Below, piece by piece: positions 50,686 to 60,482 of a DNA stretch of 64,000 nt. Numbering within the stretch: position 1 is the stretch's first letter; the number at the start of each line of letters is the position of its first letter. Origin of the DNA: Viola odorata. Its lineage: Eukaryota > Streptophyta > Magnoliopsida > Malpighiales > Violaceae. The stretch lies in the NCBI GenBank assembly GCA_963691705.1, contig OY829541.1, positions 54,607,931-54,671,930 on the forward strand, in the 5' to 3' direction. Under the pieces are notes generated by a model. The model saw only the letters and a program-made list of their open reading frames with translations. It was not told where the DNA came from and searched no databases. The position numbers and the translations under genes are program-made.

Positions 50686-53600
50686 ATGGCACAGTTCACC
50701 ATGAGCCACCAAAACACCTCAGGCCAGTTACCTTCGAACACAGTAGAAAATCCCAAACATCTCAATGCCATGACTTTACGAAGTGGAAAATATTTGCCAC
50801 CGAGGGGCAGTTCGTCTCAAGGCCTCGAGACGAACCGACCAGAACAGCCACCAGAATCTGAAACAGAAATGCCTCAAGAATCAGCCATTCCAGTAGCAGA
50901 ATCAGCTACCCCAGAAGGTGAAACATCCATTCCAACTCCAGAAGCACAGGAAGAAACTTCAAACCCTCAGGTAACACCTTTTCCATTTCCGGAAAGGCCT
51001 TCAAAAGCCAAGAAGGAGAAGGATGAGCAAAAGATTCTTGAAGTTTTTAGAAAAGTTGCTATTAATGTGCCATTGCTAGATATGATATCTCAGGTTCCTA
51101 AATATGCTAAATTCTTAAAGGATTTATGTACTAACAAGAAGAAACTAGCAGGCATAGAAACAGTGAATTTTAATGAAAATGTTTCTGCTATTTTGCAAAA
51201 AAAACTTCCTACAAAATGCAAAGATCAGGGTACCTTTGTGATACCTTGTAAAATCGGGAGCAAGGAAGTAGAGAAAGCATTGTGCGACCTTGGAGCAGGT
51301 ATAAATGTCATGTCTCTTTCCATTTTTGAAACTTTGAATATTGGAAATCTTAAGGAAACTAGAGTTGTTATACAACTTGCTGATAGATCCATTGTCTACC
51401 CCGTTGGAGTAGTAGAGGATGTCTTGGTGCAGGTTAGAGATTTTGTTTTTCCAGTAGATTTCTATATTGTTGACATGCAAAAGGAAGATGTTACTAGGAC
51501 TACTGATGTGATTCTTGGTAGACCTTTTTTAAGAACAACCCGTGCTAAAATTGATGTGTATGATGGGTGTTTAACGCTTGAATTTGGTGAGGAATTGATT
51601 AAATTTAATATGTATGAAGCAATGAAATACCCTGAAGATATACACTGTGTTAATTTTTTAGATGTTATTGATCCCTTGGTTGATGACATTTCTGAAATTA
51701 ATAATTCTGATCCACTTGAGTTTGTTCTTAGTAAGGGTTTGTCTAATGAAGAGGTGGAGAGATTGCAAGATGAGCTACCAATTAAACCCGAAATCCTTAA
51801 TTTTGTCAAGGAGCTGGACGTTTCAGACACTACTGTAGGTGATGTGCAAGCTTTAGAATCAACAGACCAAGTCACTAAACTTCAGCCTTCAATTTTGCAG
51901 GCACCCGACTTGGAACTCAAAACATTACCTGAGCACCTGAAGTACTCGTTTCTAGGCCTCGAGAAGAGCCTACCAGTAATAATTTCCAGCAAGCTGACCA
52001 ACGCGCAAGAAGAAAGACTTCTGAACATCTTGAAAGAATTCAAGGGAGTAATCGGTTGGACCATAGCTGACATCAAGGGAATATCACCTGCCATTTGCAC
52101 CCACAGAATACACCTAGAAGAGTACAGCAAAACCGTGAGACAACCACAAAGGAGGCTTAATCCTCCAATGATGGAAGTCGTGAAAAAGGAAATTCTTAAA
52201 CTCCTTGCTGCAGGTGTAATCTATCCTATTTCTGATTCTTCTTGGGTGAGTCCTGTGCAGGTTGTTCCTAAGAAATCAGGAATTACAGTGGTGACAAACA
52301 ATGAAGGAGAATTGGTGCCTATGAGAGAGCAAAACTCATGGAGAGTATGCATAGATTATAGGAGGCTGAACAATGCTACTCGGAAGGATCATTTTCCCCT
52401 TCCATTTATTGACCAGATGCTCGAAAGATTGGCAGGTAAATCACACTATTTTTGTCTCGATGGATTTTCAGGATTCCATCAAATCCCCGTTGCCATTGAA
52501 GACCAAGAGAAGACAACCTTTACTTGCCCCTTTGGCACGTTTGCATACAAGAGGATGCCATTTGGTTTGTGTAATGCACCTGCTACTTTTCAGAGGTGTA
52601 TGGTTAGTATATTTTCTGATTTTGTAGAGAAAGGAATTGAAGTTTTCATGGACGATTTTACTGTTTATGGAAATTCATTTGATGAGTGTTTGGAAAACTT
52701 GAGAAAAGTCTTGATTAGATGCATGGAAACTGATTTGGTTTTAAATTATGAGAAATGCCATTTTATGGTAAATCAAGGATTAATTTTAGGCCATATTATT
52801 TCAAAGAAAGGTATAGAAGTGGACAAAGCTAAAATTGATGTGATTGATTCATTGCCTTACCCATCTTGTGTACGAGATGTCCGTTCATTTCTAGGCCTTG
52901 CAGGTTTTTATAGACGTTTTATCAAGGATTTTTCAAAGGTTGCAGAGCCTATGTGTAGGCTGCTGCAAAAGGATGCAAAATTCGACTTCAATGAGCAATG
53001 CAAAGAGGCGTTTGATCTCTTGAAACAGAAGCTAGTGACAGCACCAGTGATTCAAGCACCCGACTGGACAAAACCATTTGAACTCATGTGTGATGCAAGT
53101 GATGCAGCTGTGGGGGCTGTTCTTGGACAGAAATTTGACAAGAGCCCACATGTGATTTATTACGCCTCTAGGATGCTTGATGAAGCCCAAAGAAATTACA
53201 CCACAACAGAAAAAGAATTGTTTTCAATTGTCTTTGCTTTAGATAAATTTCGTTCTTATCTTCTTGGCACTAAAGTCATAATTTATTCTGACCATGCAGC
53301 CTTGAAGTATCTTTTAGCAAAGAAGGAAGCAAAGCCAAGATTGATTCGGTGGATACTACTGTTGCAGGAGTTTGATCTTGAGATCAAAGACAAAAAGGGC
53401 AAAGAAAATGTGGTGGCTGATCACTTGAGCAGAATTTTGGTTGACACCAAATCAGACCCTGTCAAGGAAGAATTCCCAGATGAGCGCTTGTTTCTAGGCC
53501 TCGAGAAGAGACCATGGTTTTCTGATATTGTCAATTACCTTGCAACGGGTAAATTTCATGGTCACTACCTTGCACGAGAGAAGGAAAAGATTATGAGAGA

Positions 53601-54801
53601 CTCCAGGAAGTACATATGGGACGACCCATACCTTTGGCATGTCGGAAACGATAAAATCCTTCGAAAATGTGTGCTTGAGAGTGAAGTTCCTTCAATTCTA
53701 AATTTTTGCCATGCTTATGCTTGTGGAGGACACTTCGGATTTAAGAGAACAGCTCATAAGGTTCTCGAATCAGGTTTTTTCTGGCCGAATTTATTTAAGG
53801 ATTCATTTGAATTTTGCAAAACTTGTGTAGAATGTCAAAAATCGGGTAATATTTCCTCTAGAGATCAGATGCCCTTAACCCCAATTTTTGTTTGTGAGAT
53901 TTTTGATGTTTGGGGGATAGACTTCATGGGTCCATTCCCCAATTCAGGAGGCAACTTCTACATCATTTTGGCAGTAGACTACCTATCTAAATGGGTAGAA
54001 GCGAAGGCTACAAGGGCTGATGATGCAAAGACCGTTGTTTCATTCTTCAAATCACAAATCCTTAACAGATTTGGAGTGCCACGAGTGATCATCAGTGACA
54101 GAGGCAGCCACTTCTGTAACAGGGTTGTGACAACTCTCTTCGCCAAGTACAACATCACACACCGTGTGTCCACTGCCTATCATCCTCAAACAAACGGATT
54201 GGCTGAATTGTCAAATAGAGAAGTAAAATCCATCTTGAGCAAGACGGTCAGACCAGATCGAGGAGATTGGAGTCAGAGACTAGATGATGCATTATGGGCG
54301 TATAGAACAACATTCAAAACCTCTATCGGGACAACTCCTTACAAGTTGGTTTATGGCAAATCATGCCATTTACCCGTGGAAATTCAGCACCAAGCCTATT
54401 GGGCTATTAAAAAATGCAATATGAACATTTCAGAAGCTGGATCCCACAGAAAATTGCAAGTTCAGGAGTTGGAAGAGTTGAGAAATGATGCCTATGAAAA
54501 TTCTGCCATTATCAAGGCCAAGGCCAAAATGTACCACGACAGGTCCATTCGTCTCAAGGTCTTGACAGTTGGGCAGAAGGTGCTGCTTTTTAGCTCAAGA
54601 TTTCGCATCTTAGCTGGAAAATTGAAGAGCCGCTGGACTGGTCCTTATGTAATTACGAATGTGTACCCCAATGGTGCTGTTGAAATTCAAAACCAGGAGG
54701 ATCAGACCATTTTCAAGGTTAATGGGCATCGTCTCAAGCCTTTTTATGAGAAATTCCAAAACTACACCGTGGAGAGCACCACGCTTGAAGAACCTCAATG
54801 A
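50686..54801 (+). CDS. Athila-like Pol: protease, RT, RNase H, integrase
   Basis: This 1371-aa frame runs on from gag in the same phase. The retropepsin motif DLGAGIN lies near residue 200. RT spans about 480-760, with WRVCIDYRRLN near 552 and catalytic FMDD with Asp at 656-657. RNase H begins near 800 (LMCDASDAAVG) and contains TTTEKELFSIVFAL and YSDHAAL. Integrase has an HHCC zinc domain (about 1008-1053) and the DDE triad at Asp1079, Asp1138 and Glu1174, the last two with the canonical 35-residue spacing. The C-terminus has a GPY/F-type stretch (RWTGPYVI). No frameshift or stop interrupts it. Translation would need readthrough of the gag stop, reinitiation at the ATG at 50686, or supply from another copy. 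Confidence 0.95.
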   Translation: MAQFTMSHQNTSGQLPSNTVENPKHLNAMTLRSGKYLPPRGSSSQGLETNRPEQPPESETEMPQESAIPVAESATPEGETSIPTPEAQEETSNPQVTPFPFPERPSKAKKEKDEQKILEVFRKVAINVPLLDMISQVPKYAKFLKDLCTNKKKLAGIETVNFNENVSAILQKKLPTKCKDQGTFVIPCKIGSKEVEKALCDLGAGINVMSLSIFETLNIGNLKETRVVIQLADRSIVYPVGVVEDVLVQVRDFVFPVDFYIVDMQKEDVTRTTDVILGRPFLRTTRAKIDVYDGCLTLEFGEELIKFNMYEAMKYPEDIHCVNFLDVIDPLVDDISEINNSDPLEFVLSKGLSNEEVERLQDELPIKPEILNFVKELDVSDTTVGDVQALESTDQVTKLQPSILQAPDLELKTLPEHLKYSFLGLEKSLPVIISSKLTNAQEERLLNILKEFKGVIGWTIADIKGISPAICTHRIHLEEYSKTVRQPQRRLNPPMMEVVKKEILKLLAAGVIYPISDSSWVSPVQVVPKKSGITVVTNNEGELVPMREQNSWRVCIDYRRLNNATRKDHFPLPFIDQMLERLAGKSHYFCLDGFSGFHQIPVAIEDQEKTTFTCPFGTFAYKRMPFGLCNAPATFQRCMVSIFSDFVEKGIEVFMDDFTVYGNSFDECLENLRKVLIRCMETDLVLNYEKCHFMVNQGLILGHIISKKGIEVDKAKIDVIDSLPYPSCVRDVRSFLGLAGFYRRFIKDFSKVAEPMCRLLQKDAKFDFNEQCKEAFDLLKQKLVTAPVIQAPDWTKPFELMCDASDAAVGAVLGQKFDKSPHVIYYASRMLDEAQRNYTTTEKELFSIVFALDKFRSYLLGTKVIIYSDHAALKYLLAKKEAKPRLIRWILLLQEFDLEIKDKKGKENVVADHLSRILVDTKSDPVKEEFPDERLFLGLEKRPWFSDIVNYLATGKFHGHYLAREKEKIMRDSRKYIWDDPYLWHVGNDKILRKCVLESEVPSILNFCHAYACGGHFGFKRTAHKVLESGFFWPNLFKDSFEFCKTCVECQKSGNISSRDQMPLTPIFVCEIFDVWGIDFMGPFPNSGGNFYIILAVDYLSKWVEAKATRADDAKTVVSFFKSQILNRFGVPRVIISDRGSHFCNRVVTTLFAKYNITHRVSTAYHPQTNGLAELSNREVKSILSKTVRPDRGDWSQRLDDALWAYRTTFKTSIGTTPYKLVYGKSCHLPVEIQHQAYWAIKKCNMNISEAGSHRKLQVQELEELRNDAYENSAIIKAKAKMYHDRSIRLKVLTVGQKVLLFSSRFRILAGKLKSRWTGPYVITNVYPNGAVEIQNQEDQTIFKVNGHRLKPFYEKFQNYTVESTTLEEPQ

Positions 54802-56228
54802 TGATACTACCTGAAATGACATCCAGTCAAGTCCAAGACTACAAACATGGACGCTACGTGGGAGGCAACCCACGCCATTTCAAGCCATTCCATTGCAGCA
54901 AGACTTGCAGCTTTCAGCATTTCCAGTCTGCTTCATCGCGAGGCCTTGGGATGGGTCAGATTTCGAATTTTAGGCACAAACCCAGATTTCATGCCTTGGT
55001 CATGAATCTTCCATTTCCAGCTTCAGCAACGCCACCCCGGTTTAATTCTCCCTTTCTCCTTCTTTTATTAATTTTGTTTTAATTGTTTTGTGTTTTCGTT
55101 TGCTTGGTCTTTTTCACATTGAGGACAATGTGTCCGATAAGTGTGGGGGAGACACTTTCGTGTTTATTTTTGTGTGATTTGTGTGCATTTTGATTTTATC
55201 CCTCTGCTGCATGTTTATTTCAATTAATTGTGTTTGTGCAATTGCTTGTTTCTATTCTTGCATGCGTAATTTTTCATTTTTGTTGTTTTCCACCCCTTTT
55301 TTGTATAGAAAAATCCCAAAAACTGAACTTTTGTGAATACTTGATCAATCAACTCTGTCTTACAATGATAAACACTTGTGACATTACAATTTGTATATTT
55401 ATTCACATAGATGTATGATGAGTACTGCTGTCCTAGGAAATACTTTGCTAGAATTGCACTGTCTTCTCATCCCTAGGCCTAGGGATGAAGATCCTATCCT
55501 CTACACTGCTGCAAGTTTTTAATTTCTGTTTGCATGAGTACTATTTAAATTTTCTTGTGTGCTGGTCTCTCACCATGCCCTCCTGGATTGCACGATGTTG
55601 GTGGTTCGGCACCATCATCCCTATTTGGAGAAACTTCCGGTCGGTTGTGTGCTAACTCCTTATTTTGGACCGATCATAGCACCTTTGATGAAAGACCATG
55701 TCTGCATGTGTTTTCTATTTTAATTTGGGAATGTGGAAAGAAGTGAAACTCATGGGAAAATAAAAGAAGTGTTGCAATAAAATAAAAATAAAAAAAAGAG
55801 AAAAAGAAGGAAGAAAAAAAAAAAAGAAAAAAAAAAAGAAATAAAAGGAGGTATAAGAGGCCGAAGGCCTAAATAAAAGAAAGATGGTGAAGGAAGAATT
55901 AAAAGAGGAAAGATTGGTGGTGTTCTTTAATTTTGCTGTTTGTGTTTTTATTAATTCTTATATTTATTGCATGAGTGTCGCAGCTAGTGTTTGGATTGAG
56001 TCGAAGGAAGAGAAGTCAGAAGTTCTAGGCTTTTGTTTCCTGGTTGAACATCATGCTATCATACACTATATGAATATTTGCACATTTGTGGTGTTTAGAG
56101 TGTTTTAGCATTGCTTGAATGAGTTGATTTTTGAAGTTTTTACTTGAGTCCAGCCCAAGGATTGATTTTCTGTACAGGGGGTGTATTTTGTGTGTTTTTA
56201 GTTCATGCTTGAGGGCAAGCATGGATTA
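54802..56228 (+). other. Non-coding 3' region of the Athila-like element
   Basis: This is 1.4 kb between pol and the polypurine tract. It contains CATTGAGGACAATGTGTCC (55118-55136) followed by AAGTGTGGGGGA (55139-55150), an exact copy of the start of the terminal polypurine tract. A long A/G tract runs at 55738-55910. A 74-codon open frame at 55884-56108 has no recognisable similarity and no conserved features. There is no env-like gene. Confidence 0.75.
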
Positions 56229-56242
56229 AGTGTGGGGGAATA
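56229..56242 (+). other. Polypurine tract of the Athila-like element
   Basis: AAGTGTGGGGGAAT lies directly upstream of the 3' LTR start TGATTGATGG at 56243. It is the expected primer for plus-strand synthesis. Confidence 0.88.
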
Positions 56243-57919
56243 TGATTGATGGTTTATTTTCAATGTTTTATCTTCTCTTTTATTATTAATTGAGATGATA
56301 ATTATGCTACTTTGAGCTTGTTTCCTTCCTATTTTACTTTTCAGGCTTAATAATCATTAATTGAGGAAAAGGGATGAAAAGCTTGAAGATCAGAGCCAAA
56401 AACAATCAATCAGTGTTGGAATTTTGATTTCAGCCTGCTGCCTTCCGAGTTTGGTCTCTTCTTCCCAGGGCCATTTCACCAATCTGCCGATTCCAGCTCT
56501 TCTCGAGGCCTTGACATGAAGCGACCTGTCAGAGTTCCAGCCTGGACAGCACTGAGCGTAATTTTGTATTTTATTTGTGAGTGCTGGTTCAGCCAGCATG
56601 GAACCTGGAGGACATGGGCACGAGTGTTACTGCCTGGATTCCCTTTTCCACCTTGCAGAAGCACCAAGGGGACATCAATGGAAGAATGATAGAAACATTC
56701 CCCTTGTATTATTCAAAGAATATTCTCTCCAAAAGCGATGTAGTGCCCAGCACCAGCCTGGTATGGCAGCACATGCTGCAATTATTTTATGGTGAAGGCT
56801 GGACCTTTGAAGTCTATCAGAGGAGAAGAAGAATGGCTATTTAATAGAAGAACGAAGCAAAAGAGGGGGAGGAAGAGAACAGTAGAGAGAAAATCAGCAT
56901 TTTCCAACCTTTTTCCAGATTTTCCAGCACTCTTTGTAATTTCTGATTTGAACTTCTTTTGTTTATTTTGATTATGTATTGTAACTAAACTCCAAGTTCC
57001 TGGTAGGGATCAAGAGGTTGGCTGGTATGTTGATTGTGAGACTTGTTTAAGCTTAATAGAAATGAATTTCATATTTCAAACCTTCTTGTTTTAATTTTAA
57101 ACTTGTCTTTATTAATTTTTGAGCTTGATCACCTTGAATTTAATTCGGGCAAGTGGAGTCAGTTCTCTTGTGATTAAATCACTCTTAGAGAACAGTAGTA
57201 GACGATTCAGAAGGGTATGAGGGGCATGTACTTGGTCTATGCTGAAAGAAGGAGTTGAATTAGGCGGTCATCCCATCCCAAAGGCCTTGAGAAGGGCCGA
57301 CCTAGGTAACAGCTGGGTCAAGTGCCAGACTAGACCAGACTTGTGGATGATGAAAGTACTCCCTTGTCTAGGAGAGGGACCTCACTATTTTTAATCAATC
57401 TCTTGAGCTCTTCCTTAAGTATTCTGATCCCTTTGTCGAAGGCTCTGCATAGCCAAGCAAAGTGGCGGATCAAGAGTCTTAGGATGAGCTTAGGAAGATT
57501 AGGGTGTTTAAAATGAAGTGATTCTTTTAAATACTTTTGTAGCAGGTTGGGAATCTAGTGTGAGCTGGTTCCACAACTTCTTCTATGAAAACCATTTCAA
57601 AAATGTATTTTGTCAATGATCAACAACTTACCAATGCCATCTCGCAATGATCTCTACCCGGAATATTTTCTCCACTGTAATTCTCTCCGTTTTAAAGCTG
57701 TCTTTATTGTTTGCAACTGATCTTAAATCCACTGTATTTTCGTTTAATTGTTATTTCACCCCAAAACTTGGTTTCTTTTGCTTGGTTATTTGCAGGAACT
57801 ACAAGAATTAGACGAGCTTGTCCTTGTGGGATCGATCCTCTCACCACTATCTGCATTAATTTGTAGCATAGCACTGAGTTGTATTTTATTTATTTTATGA
57901 ACGGATTCGACACCCGTCA
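56243..57919 (+). mobile_element. 3' LTR of the complete Athila-like element
   Basis: It is 1677 bp, the same length as the 5' LTR, starts TGATTGATGG and ends ACCCGTCA before the target duplication CCGGC. Single-base differences from the 5' LTR were noted near 56375, 56661, 56750, 57210, 57307, 57387, 57689, 57702, 57870 and 57911, with one-base indels near 57075 and 57280. Confidence 0.96.
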
Positions 57920-58490
57920 CCGGCCCATCAAATTTTCAAAAAATAAATAAAAAAATAACCAAAACCAAAACGGCGCCGTTTTGGTCAGGCACATAAAATT
58001 TTCCATTTTTTTATAAAAAAATATTAAAAAATCAAAACGACGCCGTTTTGGATTTTGGGTTCACGGGTTGTCAAAAAACTGGCCGGTTCGACCGGTCCAA
58101 CCCGGGTCACATGCATTTCTGTCCGATAGGCCGAATCAGACCGGAAACCCAAAAAATCCGGTTGAAACGAACCGAACCGGCCGGTCTGGTCCGGTTCCAA
58201 AAACACTGGTCTCAATTACATCATGATCAAACCAGCTAGGTTTTGGAAATGAATAAATATTAAGTGGTTAACGTACAATCCCAAAATGGCGATATAGAGG
58301 TAAATAATTTTTAATTCTTTTAAAATATTATTTTTTTCTTAAATTTACAACTCACAACTCATCTCTTTTATTTACAAATTAACTCGTATTGAGTTAATGC
58401 TATTTTCACTTACTAGATTCCGTAAATTGATGAGAAGTTGCACATTATTTCCGATTTTATATCTCAGTACGTACACAAGGATCGCCCAAC

Positions 58491-58754
58491 TAGGGGTGTA
58501 CACGGTCCGGTCCGGACCGGTTCTTGGGCTAGGACCGGACCGGACCGAAAATAGCGGTTCTTGTCCGGTACAGAACCGGACCGGACCGGACACTTCCGGT
58601 CCGGGCCGGGCCGGTTCCAATTTTTCCGGGCCAGATTGGGCCGGTTCCGGTTCTGGCCTGGATTTTTTTTTACTTAAAATTTAATTTTGCACACAAATAC
58701 AAAAAAAGTGGGAGCCAAGAGGGTTTGAACCTCTCCCCTTTAATATTATTATGC

Positions 58755-58789
<35 letters not shown>

Positions 58790-58976
58790 TATAAATATAT
58801 ATTTCCGGTTCTACCGGTTCTCCGAGCCGGTTCCCGGATTTGAGGGATGGAGAACCGGACCGAACCGGAACTTTCCGGTCCGGTCCGGTCCGGGTCAAAA
58901 AAAAAAAAACCGGGTCGGTCCGGTCCGGGCCAAAAAAGGGACGGTTCCGGTCCGGGCCGGTTCTTGTACACCCCTA
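58491..58976. mobile_element. Small hAT-like non-autonomous element
   Basis: It is 486 bp with inverted ends TAGGGGTGTACA and TGTACACCCCTA. Flanking 8-mers CGCCCAAC (58483-58490) and CGCCTAAC (58977-58984) differ by one base, consistent with an aged hAT target duplication. Both arms are dense in CCGGTCCGG/GGACCGG repeats. The centre has an (AT)n run (58757-58782) and the palindrome GGTTTGAACC (58723-58732). There is no coding sequence. Confidence 0.88.
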
Positions 58977-58984
58977 CGCCTAAC

Positions 58985-59425
58985 TAATAAGGTTGTTATA
59001 TATAAATAGTGGGTGATTACACACGATAAAATTGACAAAAAATAAAATTTGAAAATTCTAAAAAGTTAAGTAATGGTGAATGAACTCTTAGTGGTTTGGT
59101 GGGGAAAAGACCTTTCCCAAATCCAAAACCAACCAAAAGGTGTTTGGTAGAAGCCCAGTTTGCAAACCTTCAATTTGGTAAATTTTCATGTTGGAGTCAA
59201 AATGGCCAGCCCCAAAATGATAGGAAAAGGAGGTTTTGAGAAGGACACGGGAAGGAGGAGACCATTTAATGTGGACAGAAATATCCACTCAATTTTGAAA
59301 GAATTACATTTAAACCTGGTATAAATAACTCCCAAATTTTACAACCCAATCTCATTACTCACACGACTGCCTCCTTCTTCTTCTTCTCCTCATTCACATC
59401 TGCAAAATTAGGATTTTGGTGAGCA
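58985..59425. other. Spacer between the small hAT element and the gypsy fragment
   Basis: This is AT-rich sequence with no gene recognised. A CT-rich stretch (59371-59400) precedes the next open frame. Confidence 0.4.
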
Positions 59426-59698
59426 TTGAGGGCGCAACATATCGGGTCTTTCTCCTCATTCTCTTGGACATCTGATGCGAACACACGCATCGATGTGCCC
59501 TTACCACCAGCTGGTCCTATGACACGTGCGCGAGTTAGAAAGCTTCAAGACAAATTGTCATCTCTCATTCACAAGGAGCTGGAGTGTGAGATGACCAGTG
59601 AGGACGTTGCACTACGAGAGAGGACACCACGCATGGTGAATCTCCTCACCTTCACCGTGTGTGACGGTGATTCTTCCCAGCATCAGAACGACGCGTAG
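59426..59698 (+). pseudogene. Possible gypsy polyprotein C-terminal tail
   Basis: A 90-codon open frame contains DVPLPPAGPMTRARVRKLQD, like the GPxTRARAKxLQ motif in the tail after integrase of many plant Ty3/gypsy polyproteins. The rest is not recognised. No integrase is found upstream, so this is at best a scrap left by an earlier insertion. A chance or unrelated frame remains possible. Confidence 0.45.
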
Positions 59699-59759
59699 AT
59701 GGAGCGCTTCTACCCATCTATTGAGTTCGACATATACTACATCATGTCAGGGAGTGTGT

Positions 59760-60449
59760 GTCCAAAAATCAACAAGAACGCATGAGGCGTTTAGGAGATA
59801 TGTCAAACCCTAGTTTGGGGTGCGGAAGGCACGAGTCCTAACGGCGCGAGGATTCCTTGTCCGCGCATGCTAGGGTTTCTTGTCCGAGAAGCGGCGGCTG
59901 GTCCTAAAGTGAGCTGGCGTTTCCTTGTCTGATTTTGGGGACAATAAACTTGCCTTTTATTTGCTTTCCTTAATTAATTAATTAGACAATTTAGTTGATT
60001 GATTAATTAAGTTATTTACCTTATTTAGAAACTTCTGTTTTGGTTCCGATTAGGTTTTGCTTGTAAAACATTATATAAGGAGCGGTTGGCCTCCTTATTT
60101 CAGTGGCTTTTATTTGACAATACAAAACCTTTGTTTCTTCAATATTTGCCCATTGTTCAAGTGCTGAACACTTGTTCTTCTTGAGTCCGCAATACTTGAG
60201 TCGTATACAAGTAAATTCTGGAATTGCATCATTGTGTCTTTTGTCTTAGTGCGATTCTCACAATCGTTGGGTTTAGTCCTAAGAATCAGATACAAGAACC
60301 TTGACGTGAAATCAACTAGGGCTCTTAGCATTCAGTTGGCGAGGTGGTCTACGTTCGCACGAGTCAAGTTATTCATTCCGCATTGAAATCCTTCTTTGAA
60401 CAACGATCAGATTTGGTGCTACGCATCCTAAGAAACTAGGATCGTATCA
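59760..60449 (+). mobile_element. 5' LTR of gypsy element F (related to element B); start undefined
   Basis: The 3' end is firm: CTAGGATCGTATCA ends at 60449, matching the LTR end of element B. A TATA box (TTATATAAGG near 60071) lies about 380 bp upstream of it. No TGATACG start like that of B is found, so the left boundary is only estimated and the LTR may be truncated. Confidence 0.6.
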
Positions 60450-60450
60450 G

Positions 60451-60463
60451 TTGGTAGCGGAGC
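60451..60463 (+). other. Primer binding site of element F
   Basis: TTGGTAGCGGAGC follows the LTR after one base, identical to the site of element B (8761-8773). Confidence 0.8.
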
Positions 60464-60482
60464 TTAAGGCGTTCAAAGATTG

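Larger units (their letters stand above)
47590..57919 (+). mobile_element. Complete Athila-like Ty3/gypsy retrotransposon
   Basis: This 10,330-bp element has two 1677-bp LTRs, a tRNA-Asp primer site, gag, pol, a non-coding 3' region and a polypurine tract. Target duplications CCGGC lie at 47585-47589 and 57920-57924. RT and integrase motifs are all present. By eye the LTRs differ at about ten positions plus two one-base indels, under 1 percent. It has no env-like gene, as in the shorter Athila relatives. Only one internal stop, between gag and pol, separates it from an open gag-pol frame. Confidence 0.96.
47384..58208. mobile_element. Non-autonomous hAT element carrying an Athila insertion
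   Basis: The ends are inverted repeats: CAGTGTTTTTGGAACCAGAC at 47384 and its complement (GTCTGG/GGTTCCAAAAACACTG type) ending at 58208. They are flanked by perfect 8-bp duplications GTCTCAAT at 47376-47383 and 58209-58216, the hAT hallmark. Removing the retrotransposon leaves about 490 bp with no transposase. Both arms have many CCGGTT/AACCGG motifs. The right arm has two AAAACGRCGCCGTTTT palindromes (57966-57984 and 58034-58052). It sits in the tail of the decayed Ogre/Tat-like region. Confidence 0.92.

Noticed and set aside
55884..56108. Possible env-like gene after Athila pol
   Set aside because: Only 74 codons, no signal peptide plus membrane anchor arrangement, and it begins in a purine-rich tract.
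58700..58740. tRNA-like internal promoter (GGTTTGAACC resembling a B box)
   Set aside because: No A box at the right distance and no cloverleaf; it is the palindromic middle of a hAT-like element.
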